From Pleomorphomonas sp. (lineage in GTDB: Bacteria; Pseudomonadota; Alphaproteobacteria; Rhizobiales; Pleomorphomonadaceae), in the NCBI GenBank assembly GCA_030603685.1, contig JAUVXG010000001.1:1-64000 (forward strand): a DNA stretch of 64,000 bases, read 5' to 3'. The notes under the pieces are model-generated. The model was given only the letters and a program-made list of their open reading frames with translations. It did no database searches and had not been told where the DNA came from. Made by a program: the position numbers and the translations under genes. Positions 40,052 through 50,497 of this stretch are shown piece after piece (positions within the stretch are counted from its first letter, which is position 1; every line of letters begins with the position of its first letter).

Positions 40052-41269
40052 TCAAATCAGAGAGCGGCCATGCAGGCCGGGCGCAAGGCCAAGCCAGGCG
40101 GCAACGGTTTCGGCCATGTCGGCGAAGGTGTCAGGCCGTCCGGCCGACCCGGGCGGCACGCCGCGCCCCGCAAACAGCGCCGGCACGCGCTCGCGCGTGT
40201 GGTCACTGCCGCGCCATGTCGGATCGCATCCATGGTCGGCGGTGATGAGCAGCATGTCGCCCTCGCCCATCGCCGCCTCTACTTCCGGCAGACGCCGATC
40301 GAAGGCTTCGAGGCAGGCGGCATAGCCGGCAACATCGCGCCGATGGCCATATTCGGTGTCGAAATCGACCAGATTGACGAAAACGAGATCGCCGGCGCCG
40401 GCTTCGCCCAGCGCAGCGATGCCGAGATCGAGGTTGCCGTCGTTGGACTTGCCCTTGCGGGTGATGGTGATGTTCTGATGGGCGAAGATGTCGCCGATCT
40501 TGCCGATGCCATAGACCTTGCCGCCCGCCGCCTCGACGCGGGTGAGCAGCGTCGGTTCCGGCGGCGGCACGGCATAGTCGCGCCGGTTGGCGGTGCGCTT
40601 GAAGGTGTCCCTGGTTTCGCCGACGAAGGGACGGGCGATGACGCGCCCGACACGGTAGGGATCGACCAGCTTGCGGGCGATCTCGCAGTCGGCCAAGAGT
40701 TTGGCGAGGCCGAAATGCGTCTCGTGAGCGGCGATCTGCAGCACCGAGTCGGCCGAGGTGTAGACGATCGGCTTGCCGGTACGGATATGCTCCTCGCCAA
40801 AGCGATCGATGATCGCGGTGCCGGACGCGTGGCAATTGCCAAGAATGCCCGGCACGCCGGTCTCGCGCACATAGGCGTCGATGAGGTCGGCCGGGAAGCT
40901 CGGCGGTTCCGGCGGGAAGTAACCCCACTCGAAGGGCACGGGAACGCCGGCGATCTCCCAGTGGCCGGACGGCGTGTCCTTGCCGCTCGACACTTCGGCG
41001 GGCGCGGCATAGCGCCCTTCGGCAGTGGTTCGAACGAAGCCGGCCGGCTTCTGCCCGGTCGCAAGCTCGGCGGCAAGCCCCAGACCGAGCCGCTCAAGAT
41101 TGGGCAGCAACAGCGGGCCCGACCGCAAGCCGGCCTGGTCACCCCGGCCAGCCGCGCATTCGGCGGCGATATGGCCGAGCGTATCGGAACCCTCGTCGCC
41201 AAAGCGGGCGGCATCTGGCGCACCGCCGATGCCGAAACTGTCGAGCACGATGATGATGGCCCGTTTCAT
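40052..41269 (-). CDS. deoB: phosphopentomutase
   Basis: [35 protein letters not shown] ... [24 protein letters not shown]. Confidence 0.97.
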   Translation of the reverse strand: MKRAIIIVLDSFGIGGAPDAARFGDEGSDTLGHIAAECAAGRGDQAGLRSGPLLLPNLERLGLGLAAELATGQKPAGFVRTTAEGRYAAPAEVSSGKDTPSGHWEIAGVPVPFEWGYFPPEPPSFPADLIDAYVRETGVPGILGNCHASGTAIIDRFGEEHIRTGKPIVYTSADSVLQIAAHETHFGLAKLLADCEIARKLVDPYRVGRVIARPFVGETRDTFKRTANRRDYAVPPPEPTLLTRVEAAGGKVYGIGKIGDIFAHQNITITRKGKSNDGNLDLGIAALGEAGAGDLVFVNLVDFDTEYGHRRDVAGYAACLEAFDRRLPEVEAAMGEGDMLLITADHGCDPTWRGSDHTRERVPALFAGRGVPPGSAGRPDTFADMAETVAAWLGLAPGLHGRSLI

Positions 41270-41355
41270 GGTTCCTCCCCGGCGCCCGAATGGCGCCTCA
41301 CCCTTGTCCGTCAGTCCCTGGGGCAGCGCCGTCCGCGACCGCCCCTTGGGAAGGC

Positions 41356-42672
41356 TTAGCCATCGACCCGTTCGATCACCGGCGAGCCGCGCTCCGGCCG
41401 ATCGCCGAACCGATAGGCGGCAACCAGGGCTGCCGACGCGGCATCGGCTGCCGCCTCGCTCGCCGCATGGACGAAGCCGAGCGGATGGTCGGGACCGACG
41501 TTCTCGCCAAGACCGGCCAGCGCCGAAAAGCCGACCGACGGGTCGATCGGGTCCTGCGGCCGGGTGCGACCGCCACCGAGCCCGACGACGGCGACGCCGA
41601 TCGCCCGTGCGTCAATGGCCGCGATCGTGCCGGCGTCCGGCGCATAGACCGGCTTCACCACCGGTGCCTTGGCCAGATAGCTGTCGGCCTTGGTGACGAA
41701 GTCGATCGGCCCGCCGAGCGCGCTGACCATGCTGCCGAAAATCTCGGCCGCCCGCCCCGAAGTGAAGGCCTCCTCGATCGCCACCCGCGCTTCGGCAAGG
41801 TCGGGCCTGAGGCCGCCGATCACCAGCATTTCGGCCGACAGCGCTACCGTCACCTCCCACATGCGGGGATCGATGCGCTTGCCCGTGAGGAAATCCACGG
41901 CGAGCTGCACTTCCAGCGCGTTGCCGGCGGCGGTTCCGAGCGGCTCGTTCATGTCGGTGATCAGGCCGACGGTCGGTAGGCCGGCGCCATTCGCCACGTG
42001 GACGAGGCTTTCGGCCAGGGCGCGCGAGTCGTCGAGCGTCGCCATGAAGGCACCGGTGCCGGTCTTGACGTCGAGGACGAGGCCATGGAGACCGGCGGCG
42101 AGCTTCTTGGAGAGGATCGAGGCGGTGATGAGATCGATGCTCTCGACCGTGCCGGTCACATCGCGAATGGAATAGACCCGCTTGTCGGCCGGCGCGAGAT
42201 CCGACGTTTGGCCGATGACGGCGCAGCCGACCTCGAGCACCACCTTGCGAAACAGCTCGTTGTCCGGCTGCGTCGTATAGCCGGGCACCGCGTCGAGCTT
42301 GTCGAGCGTGCCGCCGGTGTGACCGAGACCACGGCCGGAGATCATCGGTACATAGCCGCCACAGGCGGCGATGGCCGGGGCCAGCATCAGCGACACGGTA
42401 TCGCCGATGCCGCCGGTCGAGTGCTTGTCGAGAGCCGGGCCGGGCAGATCCGACCAGTCCAGAACGGTGCCGGAGTCGCGCATGGCGAGCGTCAGCGCCA
42501 CACGCTCGTCGATGGTCATCCCCCGAAAGAAAGTGGCCATGGCAAAGGCGGCCACCTGCCCTTCGGTGACCGATCCCGCCGTCAGGCCCTCGACCATGAA
42601 GGCGATCTCTTCGCGGCTCAGAACCGCGCCGTCGCGTTTGCGACGGATAATTTCCTGCGGCAGGAAGCTCAT
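41356..42672 (-). CDS. deoA: thymidine phosphorylase
   Basis: [53 protein letters not shown]. Confidence 0.97.
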   Translation of the reverse strand: MSFLPQEIIRRKRDGAVLSREEIAFMVEGLTAGSVTEGQVAAFAMATFFRGMTIDERVALTLAMRDSGTVLDWSDLPGPALDKHSTGGIGDTVSLMLAPAIAACGGYVPMISGRGLGHTGGTLDKLDAVPGYTTQPDNELFRKVVLEVGCAVIGQTSDLAPADKRVYSIRDVTGTVESIDLITASILSKKLAAGLHGLVLDVKTGTGAFMATLDDSRALAESLVHVANGAGLPTVGLITDMNEPLGTAAGNALEVQLAVDFLTGKRIDPRMWEVTVALSAEMLVIGGLRPDLAEARVAIEEAFTSGRAAEIFGSMVSALGGPIDFVTKADSYLAKAPVVKPVYAPDAGTIAAIDARAIGVAVVGLGGGRTRPQDPIDPSVGFSALAGLGENVGPDHPLGFVHAASEAAADAASAALVAAYRFGDRPERGSPVIERVDG

Positions 42673-43490
42673 GAGGAGGCTCCGTAAGCGGCAATGACAC
42701 GCGGCAGCATGCGGCGGAGCTTGTCCGCTCCCTTGGGCGCCGCCTCCTTGACCTCTTCGTGGCTGAGCTCCTGATCCGTCAAACCGGCGGCCGGGTTGGT
42801 GACGGTGGAGACGGCGGCCACTTCGAGGCCCATGTAGCGGGCGAGGATCACCTCCGGCACCGTCGACATGCCCACAGCGTCGCCGCCCAGGATCTTGGCG
42901 GCTCGGATCTCGGCCGGCGTCTCGAAGGACGGTCCCGTGAACCAGACGTAGACGCCGGAGTGCAGCGTGATGCCCTCGGTGGCGGCGGCCTCGCGGAACA
43001 GCTTCTGAAGCCGAAGGTCATAGGCCTGCGACATGCCGACGAAGCGTTCGTCGCCGAGCTCGCCGACCAGCGGGTTGGAGCCGGTGAAGTTGATGTGATC
43101 GGTGATCAGCATCAGCTCGCCGGGACTGACCTCGAGATGCAGGCCGCCCGCCGCGTTGGTCAGGATCACCGCCTTGCAGCCGATCAGCTTGAGAACCTCG
43201 ATCGGCGTCTTCATGATCGCCGCTTCGCCATGCTCGTAGTAATGGGCGCGACCGGACAGAACCGCCACGGGCTGACCGGCAATGCGGCCGATGACCAGCT
43301 CACCCTTGTGGCTGGAGACGGTGGATACCGGGAAGCCGGGCAGGTCCGCGAAGGAGAAGCGGACCGCGTCCTCGACGCTGTCGGCAAACGAGCCGAGACC
43401 GGAGCCCAGCCCCATGCCGACGATCGGCTTCAGATCCGTCTTGGCGGCTATCATCGCCGCCGCGCGGGCGGCGTTGGATAGTTCGGACAT
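42669..43490 (-). CDS. purine-nucleoside phosphorylase
   Basis: [51 protein letters not shown]; 4-bp overlap with deoA. Confidence 0.95.
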   Translation of the reverse strand: MSELSNAARAAAMIAAKTDLKPIVGMGLGSGLGSFADSVEDAVRFSFADLPGFPVSTVSSHKGELVIGRIAGQPVAVLSGRAHYYEHGEAAIMKTPIEVLKLIGCKAVILTNAAGGLHLEVSPGELMLITDHINFTGSNPLVGELGDERFVGMSQAYDLRLQKLFREAAATEGITLHSGVYVWFTGPSFETPAEIRAAKILGGDAVGMSTVPEVILARYMGLEVAAVSTVTNPAAGLTDQELSHEEVKEAAPKGADKLRRMLPRVIAAYGASS

Positions 43491-43496
43491 GTTCGT

Positions 43497-43916
43497 TCAC
43501 TCCTCCAGAACGAAACCGGCCGGCAACAGCTCGGCCATTGTGAAACGCTGGCTGGCACCCTCGGGATCGGCAGCCCAGACTTCTGTGGACGGGGAGGCCG
43601 CGAACTCCATGAGGCGCTGGCGGCAGCCGCCACAGGGTGTGCAGAAGCGGCCGCCCGGCACGCGTTCGCCGTCGATGCGGTTTGCCACCACCACGGCGCG
43701 AACGATGCGCTTGGCGCCGCCCATCACCAGATGGCCGATGGCCGTCGTTTCGGCACACCATCCTTCCGGGAACGAGGCGTTCTCGATGTTGCAGCCGGCG
43801 TAGATGTTGCCGTCGTCGGCGAGCAGCGCCGCGCCGACGGCGTAGTTGGAATAGGGTGCGTGCGCCTTGGCGCGAGCGGCGCTCGCGGCTGTGAACAACC
43901 TGTGGAAATCGTCCAT
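43497..43916 (-). CDS. cdd: cytidine deaminase
   Basis: AHAPYSNYAVGAALLADDGNIYAGCNIENASFPEGWCAETTAI ... CTPCGGCRQRLMEF. Confidence 0.97.
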   Translation of the reverse strand: MDDFHRLFTAASAARAKAHAPYSNYAVGAALLADDGNIYAGCNIENASFPEGWCAETTAIGHLVMGGAKRIVRAVVVANRIDGERVPGGRFCTPCGGCRQRLMEFAASPSTEVWAADPEGASQRFTMAELLPAGFVLEE

Positions 43917-43917
43917 C

Positions 43918-44886
43918 TCAGCGCTCCTTGACGTAAGGCACGCCGCCGGCCTTCGGCGGCCGGGCCACGCCGATGAAGCCGGCGAGCAGCACGCAGGTCA
44001 ACACATAGGGCAGCGCCTGGAAGATCTGCACCGGCACCTCGCCGATGCCCGGCACGCTCTTGCCCTGCATGAAGTTGGCAAAGGCGTCGAGGAAACCGAA
44101 CAGCAGACAGGCCAGCATCACGGGTACCGGCCGCCACTTGGCGAAAATCAGCGCGGCGAGCGCGATGTAGCCCTTGCCGGCCGACATGTCTTTGACGAAA
44201 CCGGCCGACTGCGCGATGGAGAGATAAGTGCCCGCGAAGCCGCAGAGAATGCCGGCGCAGATGGTCGCGCGATAGCGCAGGAATGTGACCGAGATGCCGG
44301 CGGTATCGACGGCGCCCGGATTCTCGCCCACCGCACGGAGGCGCAGGCCGAAGCGGGTGCGATAGAGCACCCACCAGGAGGCCGGCACGGCAAGGAAGGC
44401 GAGATAGGTCAGAATGTTGTGGCCGGAGATGATGTTGGCATAGAAGCGGCCGAGGAAGCCGGTGTCCCGGAGTTCGGCGGCATAGGGGAAGACGATCTCG
44501 GTGAAGCGTGCCGAGGCGGCGAGCGGCGGCGTGCGGCCACCCTGGCTGAACCAGGCCTGCCCCAGCACGGCCGTCAGGCCTGACGCCAGGAAGTTGATGG
44601 CGACGCCCGACACGATCTGGTTGCCGCGATTGGTGATCGAGGCGAAGCCGTGGATCAGCGAGATCAGCACCGACACGGTGATGCCGGCTAGAAGGCCAAG
44701 CCAGGGCGAGCCGGTCATGAAGGCGGCGACGGCGGCGGCGAAAGCCGAGAACAGCATCTTGCCTTCGAGGCCGATGTCGAACACGCCGGCCCGCTCGGTG
44801 AACAGACCCGCCAGCGCGGTGAAGATCAGCGGGATCGACAGGCGAATGGTCGAGCCGAGGATCGAGATGAGGTCAAGGTTTTCCAT
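43918..44886 (-). CDS. nucleoside ABC transporter permease
   Basis: FTALAGLFTERAGVFDIGLEGKMLFSAFAAAVAAFMTGSPWLGLLAGI. Confidence 0.94.
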   Translation of the reverse strand: MENLDLISILGSTIRLSIPLIFTALAGLFTERAGVFDIGLEGKMLFSAFAAAVAAFMTGSPWLGLLAGITVSVLISLIHGFASITNRGNQIVSGVAINFLASGLTAVLGQAWFSQGGRTPPLAASARFTEIVFPYAAELRDTGFLGRFYANIISGHNILTYLAFLAVPASWWVLYRTRFGLRLRAVGENPGAVDTAGISVTFLRYRATICAGILCGFAGTYLSIAQSAGFVKDMSAGKGYIALAALIFAKWRPVPVMLACLLFGFLDAFANFMQGKSVPGIGEVPVQIFQALPYVLTCVLLAGFIGVARPPKAGGVPYVKER

Positions 44887-44897
44887 GGATCTCCTCC

Positions 44898-46001
44898 TCA
44901 GGCCTTGCCGAACCGCTGCCACACCCGGACGATGGCCGGGCGGAACAGGTACTCGAGGGCGCCGGCGAACAGGATCACCAGACCCTGGATGACGACGATC
45001 ATGTCGCGGGTGATCTTCGGCATGTCGAAGGACAGGGCGTCGCCGCCCTGATAGAGCACGCCGAACAGGATGGCGGCGAGCACGATGCCGAGCGGATGGC
45101 TGCGCCCCATCAGCGACACGGCGATGCCGACGAAGCCGGCGCCACCGACGAACTCCACCTGCAGGCGGGCCGAAGCGCCGAGCACCGGATTGAGCGCCAT
45201 CATGCCGGCAAGACCGCCGGAGATCAGCATGGTGATGATCACCGTCTTCACATAGGGAATGCCGGCGTAGATGGCGGCCGTCGGGCTGGCGCCCAGCGTG
45301 CGGATCTCGTAGCCGAGCTTGGTTCGCCAGATCAGCACCCAGACCACGACGCACATGAAAAGCGCGATGAGGAACGACACGTTGAACGGCGCCGGGCCGA
45401 GCTTGCCGCCAAACATGGCGATCAGCCAGTCGAGCTTGGGCAACTGGCCGCCTTCCAGGAAGACGCGGGTTTCCGGCGCCATCTTGCCCGGCACGATCAG
45501 CACGTGGACGAGCAGATAGACCATCATCGCCGCGCCGATGAAGTTGAACATGATGGTGGTGATGACGATGTGGCTGCCGCGCTTGGCCTGCAGCCAGGCG
45601 GGGATCAGCGCCCAGGTCGCGCCGAAGATCGCCGCGCCGGCCACGGCGAACGGCATCGTCACGTACCAGGGCACGTAATGGTCGAGGGCCAGCGAGGCGA
45701 GCGCCGCGCCGAGACCGCCGACATAGGCCTGGCCTTCCGAGCCGATGTTGAACAGGCCCGCGTGGTACGCGACTGCCACCGACAGGCCGGTGAAGATGAA
45801 GTTGGTGGCATAGTACAGCGTGAAGCCGATGCCTTCGCCATTGCCGAGGGCGCCCTGCAGCAGCAGCGTCACGGCATCGAGCGGACTTTCCCCGATGAAC
45901 CAGACGACGACGCCGGAGATCAGGAAGGCGACCACGAGGTTGAGAAACGGCATCAGGCCGTAGGTGATCCAGTTGGGAAGCGGAACGGACGCGGTGCTCA
46001 T
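44898..46001 (-). CDS. nucleoside ABC transporter permease
   Basis: AVAYHAGLFNIGSEGQAYVGGLGAALASL; VEFVGGAGFVGIAVSLMGRSHPLGIVLAAILFGVLYQGG. Confidence 0.94.
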   Translation of the reverse strand: MSTASVPLPNWITYGLMPFLNLVVAFLISGVVVWFIGESPLDAVTLLLQGALGNGEGIGFTLYYATNFIFTGLSVAVAYHAGLFNIGSEGQAYVGGLGAALASLALDHYVPWYVTMPFAVAGAAIFGATWALIPAWLQAKRGSHIVITTIMFNFIGAAMMVYLLVHVLIVPGKMAPETRVFLEGGQLPKLDWLIAMFGGKLGPAPFNVSFLIALFMCVVVWVLIWRTKLGYEIRTLGASPTAAIYAGIPYVKTVIITMLISGGLAGMMALNPVLGASARLQVEFVGGAGFVGIAVSLMGRSHPLGIVLAAILFGVLYQGGDALSFDMPKITRDMIVVIQGLVILFAGALEYLFRPAIVRVWQRFGKA

Positions 46002-46008
46002 CTCGGCC

Positions 46009-47532
46009 TCACGCGGCAATGCCGGCCATCATCAGGCCGAGTGTCTGTTCACCGGTATCCGGCGTTTTCTCGCCAACCACGCGGCCGGCGAACATCACGA
46101 GGATGCGGTCGGAAAGGGAGCGGATCTCATCGAGTTCCACCGACACCAGGAGCACCGCCTTGCCGGCGTCGCGCATGGCGATCAGCCGACGGTGGATGAA
46201 CTCGATGGCACCGATGTCGACGCCGCGCGTCGGCTGTCCCACCACAAGAAGCGCCGGGTCGCGTTCGATCTCGCGGGCGACGACGATCTTCTGCTGGTTG
46301 CCGCCGGAGAAATTGGCTGTCTTCAGCCGGCAGTTGGGCGGGCGAATGTCGTATTTCTCGATCTTGGCCTTGGCATCCTCGCGACAGGCGTCGAGATCGA
46401 GCAGCGGTCCCCGGCCGTAGCGGGAGTCGCGATGATAGCCGAGAACCGAGTTCTCGCTTTCCTCGAACCCCAGCACGAGGCCCATGTGATGCCGGTCTTC
46501 GGGAATGTGGCCGAGGCCGAGCGCCCTTAGACGGGCGGAATCGAAGCCTGTGACCGGCTTGCCGTGGATCAGGATCTCGCCTGACGCCGGCTTGCGGATG
46601 CCGGTGATCGCTTCGAGCAACTCCGACTGACCGTTGCCGGCAACACCGGCGATGCCGACCACCTCGCCGGCCCGCACGTCGAACGAGACATTGTCGACCA
46701 TGGTCACGCCGCGCCCATCCTTGACGGTGAGGTTGCGAACCGACAACACGACGTCGCTCGGCGCCGCCGGTCCCTTCTCGACACGCAGCAGCACACGGCG
46801 TCCGACCATCAGTTCGGCCAACTCTTCCACCGTCGTCTCGGTGGTCCGCCGGGTCGCCACCATCTCGCCGCGCCGCATCACCGAAACCGTATCGGTAATG
46901 GCCATGATCTCGCGCAGCTTGTGGGTGATGAGGACGATGGTCTTGCCCTGGTCGCGCAGCACGCCGAGGATCTTGAACAGGTGGTCCGCCTCGGCCGGCG
47001 TCAGCACACCGGTGGGCTCGTCGAGGATCAGGATCTCCGCGCCGCGATAGAGCGCCTTCAGGATCTCCACGCGCTGCTGCAGGCCGACCGGCAGTTCCTC
47101 GATGATCGCGTCGGGATCGACCTCAAGCCCGTAATCGGCTTCGAGACGCTTCAGCGCCGACCGTGCGTCCGAGACGCCCCGACCGAGCAAGGCTCCCCCC
47201 TCGACGCCGAGAATGACGTTCTCGAGCACCGAAAAGTTCTCGACCAGCATGAAATGCTGGTGAACCATGCCGATACCGGCGGAAATGGCCGCCTGGCTGT
47301 CTTGGATGACCGTGTTCTGGCCATTGATGCGGATCGATCCGGCGTCGGCGTGGTAGAAGCCGTAGAGGATCGACATCAGCGTCGACTTGCCGGCGCCATT
47401 TTCACCGATGATGCCGTGGATCGAACCCTTGGCGACGGTGAGGTTGATGTTCTTGTTGGCGTGGACGGCGCCAAATTTCTTGTCGATGCCGATCAGTTCG
47501 ATGGCGGGCGCTGCGGTCGGTGTTGGGCTCAC
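46009..47532 (-). CDS. nucleoside ABC transporter ATP-binding protein (dual ATPase domains)
   Basis: GIIGENGAGKSTLMSILYGFYHADAGSIRINGQ; second domain FSGGNQQKIVVAREIERDPALLVVGQPTRGVDIGAIEFIH; GTG start at 47532 proposed. Confidence 0.95.
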   Translation of the reverse strand: MSPTPTAAPAIELIGIDKKFGAVHANKNINLTVAKGSIHGIIGENGAGKSTLMSILYGFYHADAGSIRINGQNTVIQDSQAAISAGIGMVHQHFMLVENFSVLENVILGVEGGALLGRGVSDARSALKRLEADYGLEVDPDAIIEELPVGLQQRVEILKALYRGAEILILDEPTGVLTPAEADHLFKILGVLRDQGKTIVLITHKLREIMAITDTVSVMRRGEMVATRRTTETTVEELAELMVGRRVLLRVEKGPAAPSDVVLSVRNLTVKDGRGVTMVDNVSFDVRAGEVVGIAGVAGNGQSELLEAITGIRKPASGEILIHGKPVTGFDSARLRALGLGHIPEDRHHMGLVLGFEESENSVLGYHRDSRYGRGPLLDLDACREDAKAKIEKYDIRPPNCRLKTANFSGGNQQKIVVAREIERDPALLVVGQPTRGVDIGAIEFIHRRLIAMRDAGKAVLLVSVELDEIRSLSDRILVMFAGRVVGEKTPDTGEQTLGLMMAGIAA

Positions 47533-47551
47533 GGCTTGACGGCTCCGGATA

Positions 47552-47597
47552 CGAAAAAGGCGCAAGGCACGCCCGGAAACCGGCCATGCCTTGCGCC
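47552..47597 (-). terminator. intercistronic attenuator / intrinsic-terminator-like hairpin after BMP gene
   Basis: Inverted repeat GGCGCAAGGCA (47559-47569) / TGCCTTGCGCC (47587-47597), 11 bp perfect; in the minus-strand transcript the stem is followed by TTTTT. Confidence 0.75.
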
Positions 47598-47612
47598 CTC
47601 ATGACGGTGAGA

Positions 47613-48608
47613 TCACTTCGGGCAGGAGTTATCCGACATGTAGTCGTGCACCTTGACCGCGCCGGAGACGATATCGGTCTTGGCCTTCTCGACCGCCGCC
47701 AGGATTTCCGGCGTGATCAGAGGCTTGTTGTTGTCGTCGTAGGCCCAGGCGACGCCGTCTTCCTTGATGCCCAGCGCCTGCACGCCGGCCGTGAACTTGT
47801 CGGTCTTGGCATCGGTGAAGGCGTTGTAGACGGCGAGATCGACGCGCTTGACCATCGAGGTCAGCACCGAACCCGGGTGCAGATAGTTCTGGTTGCTGTC
47901 GACGCCGATCGAATACTTGCCCTGGTCGGCCGCCGTCTGCAGCACGCCGATGCCGGAAGCACCAGCCGCCGCATAGATCACGTCCGCACCCTGGTCGATC
48001 TGGCCCTTGGCGAGCTCGCCGCCGCGCACCGGGTCGCTCCACGCGGCGCCGGTGGTGCCGACATAGTTCTGAAGCACCTCGTTACCAGCCTTGGCCGCGC
48101 GGGCGCCCTGCTCGTAGCCGCACTCGAACTTGCGGATCAGCGGAATGTCCATGCCGCCGACGAAGCCGACCTTGCCGGTCTTCGAGAACAGGCCGGCGAC
48201 GGTGCCGACGAGGTAGGAACCTTCCTCCTCCTTGTAGACAACCGAGCGAACGTTCGGCTTGTCGACGACGGCATCGACGATGACGAACTTGGTGTCGGGG
48301 AACTCGGTCGCCACCTTCTCGATCGCCGAGGTCCAGGCGAAGGAAACGGCCACAACCGGATTGAAGCCCTTGGAGGCGAAGTTGCGGATCGCCTGCTCGC
48401 CCTGGGTGTCGCCGGTCGGCTCGAAGTCGCGGTACTCGATGCCGGTCTCGGCCTTGAACTTCTCCGCGCCGCCGTAGGCCGCCTCGTTGAAGGACTTGTC
48501 GAACTTGCCACCGGTGCCATAGACGAGCGCCGGCTTGATGTCCGCGGCCATGGCCGTGCTCGTCAGCATGGCTGCGACAAAGGTAGCGCCGATCAGTTTG
48601 TTGATCAT
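47613..48608 (-). CDS. BMP family (PnrA/basic membrane protein) nucleoside-binding ABC substrate-binding protein
   Basis: MINKLIGATFVAAMLTSTAMAADIKPALVYGTGGKFDKSFNEAAYGGAEKFKAETGIEYRDFEP. Confidence 0.95.
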   Translation of the reverse strand: MINKLIGATFVAAMLTSTAMAADIKPALVYGTGGKFDKSFNEAAYGGAEKFKAETGIEYRDFEPTGDTQGEQAIRNFASKGFNPVVAVSFAWTSAIEKVATEFPDTKFVIVDAVVDKPNVRSVVYKEEEGSYLVGTVAGLFSKTGKVGFVGGMDIPLIRKFECGYEQGARAAKAGNEVLQNYVGTTGAAWSDPVRGGELAKGQIDQGADVIYAAAGASGIGVLQTAADQGKYSIGVDSNQNYLHPGSVLTSMVKRVDLAVYNAFTDAKTDKFTAGVQALGIKEDGVAWAYDDNNKPLITPEILAAVEKAKTDIVSGAVKVHDYMSDNSCPK

Positions 48609-48739
48609 CGTGTTCCTCACCCCTTTTGGAAGGAGCCCCCGTTCGGGCTGGTCGGCGGAGGAAACCCCAATATGCCCTCCCCCGAGTGGCGCATACCTAA
48701 GCATGCTTTCTACGCGTTTGCATCGTCTTTCTTCTGTTT

Positions 48740-48755
48740 TTGACCAAATGGACAA
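48740..48755. promoter_or_regulatory. candidate RutR-type operator TTGACCAAATGGACAA
   Basis: One mismatch to the TTGACCAnnTGGTCAA palindrome; about 130 bp upstream of the BMP gene. Confidence 0.5.
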
Positions 48756-49031
48756 TATTGATGCACAACGCTTTCGGGGAAGGCACGCGCTGCCGGATAA
48801 CGCGCCAGCCGCCGCTGAATCGCGCCGTTCCGGCTCCGGACCACGCCACGCTGCGCCGAAATGACCGACCAACAGCCAAGCCCACTTTACGTGTTTGCCC
48901 GTAAAGAAGCCGGGTAACACCCCCCTCGCAGCCGAAATTTCCGAGGAACGAGGCGCAAAACCGATACCGTTTCAGGGGGAAAGGCGCTAAGAGCGTGCCC
49001 AGCGAGTTCCCTGCTGCACCCGAAGGACACG

Positions 49032-49457
49032 ATGACCGCGCCCATCGCAACCGCCATCGCCCCGGCCATTGCGCTCGTCGCCCACGACGCCAGGAAGGAC
49101 GAGATGGTCGCCTTCGCTCGCGCCCACGAGCGGCGGCTGTCGGACTTCCGCCTGTTCGCCACCGGCACCACTGGCGGCAGGATCCGGGAAGCCTGCCCCG
49201 CTCTCGACGTCACCCGGCTGAAAAGTGGCCCGCTCGGCGGCGACCAGCAGATCGGCGCCATGATCGCCGAGGGGCGGCTCAGCGGCCTCATCTTCTTCAT
49301 AGATCCCCTGTCGCCGATGCCGCACGACGTCGACGTCAAGGCGCTCACCCGCCTGTCGGTCGTCTACGACATTCCGATGGCGCTCAACCGTGCAACGGCG
49401 GAGCTTCTGATCCGCGCCGACGGCTTTGCCCCCCTCTCTCCCGTTTCCTCCGACTGA
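49032..49457 (+). CDS. mgsA: methylglyoxal synthase
   Basis: [39 protein letters not shown] ... [19 protein letters not shown]. Confidence 0.96.
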   Translation: MTAPIATAIAPAIALVAHDARKDEMVAFARAHERRLSDFRLFATGTTGGRIREACPALDVTRLKSGPLGGDQQIGAMIAEGRLSGLIFFIDPLSPMPHDVDVKALTRLSVVYDIPMALNRATAELLIRADGFAPLSPVSSD

Positions 49458-49469
49458 GCGAAGATCACG

Positions 49470-50486
49470 ATGTCCCAGAGCGTTTCCAACGTCGTCACCT
49501 TTCCGGTCCTGTTCGCCGACATCGGCGGCACCAACGCCCGCTTCGCCCTCCTCGTCGACGCCGAGGGTGAAATCCGTCACTTCGATACCGTCGAGACGCG
49601 ACTGTTTCCGACCATCGAGGACGCCATCCAGGGCGCCGTGATCGATGCCGGCGCTCCGACGCCAAAATCGCTGGTCTTTGCGCTGGCCGGACCGATCGGC
49701 GAAGAGAGCACGCAGCTGACCAACTGTCCGTGGGTGGTCACGCCGAAGCGCCTCGTCGAGCGCTTCAAGCTCGAGCACGTCATTCTGTTCAATGACTTCG
49801 AAGCGCTTGGCCTCTGCCTGCCCGGCCTGAAGCCGAAGGATCTCGTCGCCGTTGGAGGCGCCCTGCCGCCCGAGCGCGGCACCAAGGTGGTGATCGGCCC
49901 AGGCACCGGCCTCGGCGCCGCCGGCCTCGTCGACGCCGCCGGCCTTTGGGTGCCCGTGCCCGGCGAAGGCGGCCACATCGATCTCGCCCCGGTGACGGCC
50001 CGCGACTACGACATCTGGCCGCACATCGAACGAGCCGGTGGCCGGGTTACCGGCGAAACCATCATCTGCGGCTCCGGTCTCCTGCGCCTCTATCGGGCGG
50101 TTGCCGCCGCCAGCAAGGCCTTCCCGGCCTGCGACACGCCGGCCGCCGTCACCGCCGCCGCCGAGGCGGGCGACCCGATGGCCGTCGAAACGGTTGCGCT
50201 GTTCGCCGAGCACCTCGGCCGCATCGCCGGCAATCTCGCTCTGACCTTCCTCTCGCATGGCGGCGTCTATCTGGCCGGCGGCATCGCGCCGCGCATCGTC
50301 AAGGTGCTGCAGCAGGGTGGCTTCCGCGCCGCCTTCGAGGACAAGTATCCGCACCAGGGACTGATGGCCTCTCTACCGACGGCGATCATCGTCCACGACC
50401 GTCCGGCGCTCGCCGGCCTCGTCGATTTCGCCCGCCGTCCCGACACCTTCGGCCTTCGCCTCGACGGGCGGCACTGGCGCGGCTGA
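49470..50486 (+). CDS. glk: glucokinase
   Basis: FPVLFADIGGTNARFALLVDAEGEIRHFDTV; VIGPGTGLGAAGLVD; PGEGGHIDLAP. Confidence 0.95.
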   Translation: MSQSVSNVVTFPVLFADIGGTNARFALLVDAEGEIRHFDTVETRLFPTIEDAIQGAVIDAGAPTPKSLVFALAGPIGEESTQLTNCPWVVTPKRLVERFKLEHVILFNDFEALGLCLPGLKPKDLVAVGGALPPERGTKVVIGPGTGLGAAGLVDAAGLWVPVPGEGGHIDLAPVTARDYDIWPHIERAGGRVTGETIICGSGLLRLYRAVAAASKAFPACDTPAAVTAAAEAGDPMAVETVALFAEHLGRIAGNLALTFLSHGGVYLAGGIAPRIVKVLQQGGFRAAFEDKYPHQGLMASLPTAIIVHDRPALAGLVDFARRPDTFGLRLDGRHWRG

Positions 50487-50497
50487 GCGCCAGCTCA

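Noticed and set aside
40040-41359. 439-aa ORF antisense to deoB
   Set aside because: Antisense high-GC artefact; phosphopentomutase motifs define the real strand.
47520-48743. 407-aa ORF antisense to the BMP gene
   Set aside because: Antisense frame of a clear substrate-binding protein; no independent support.
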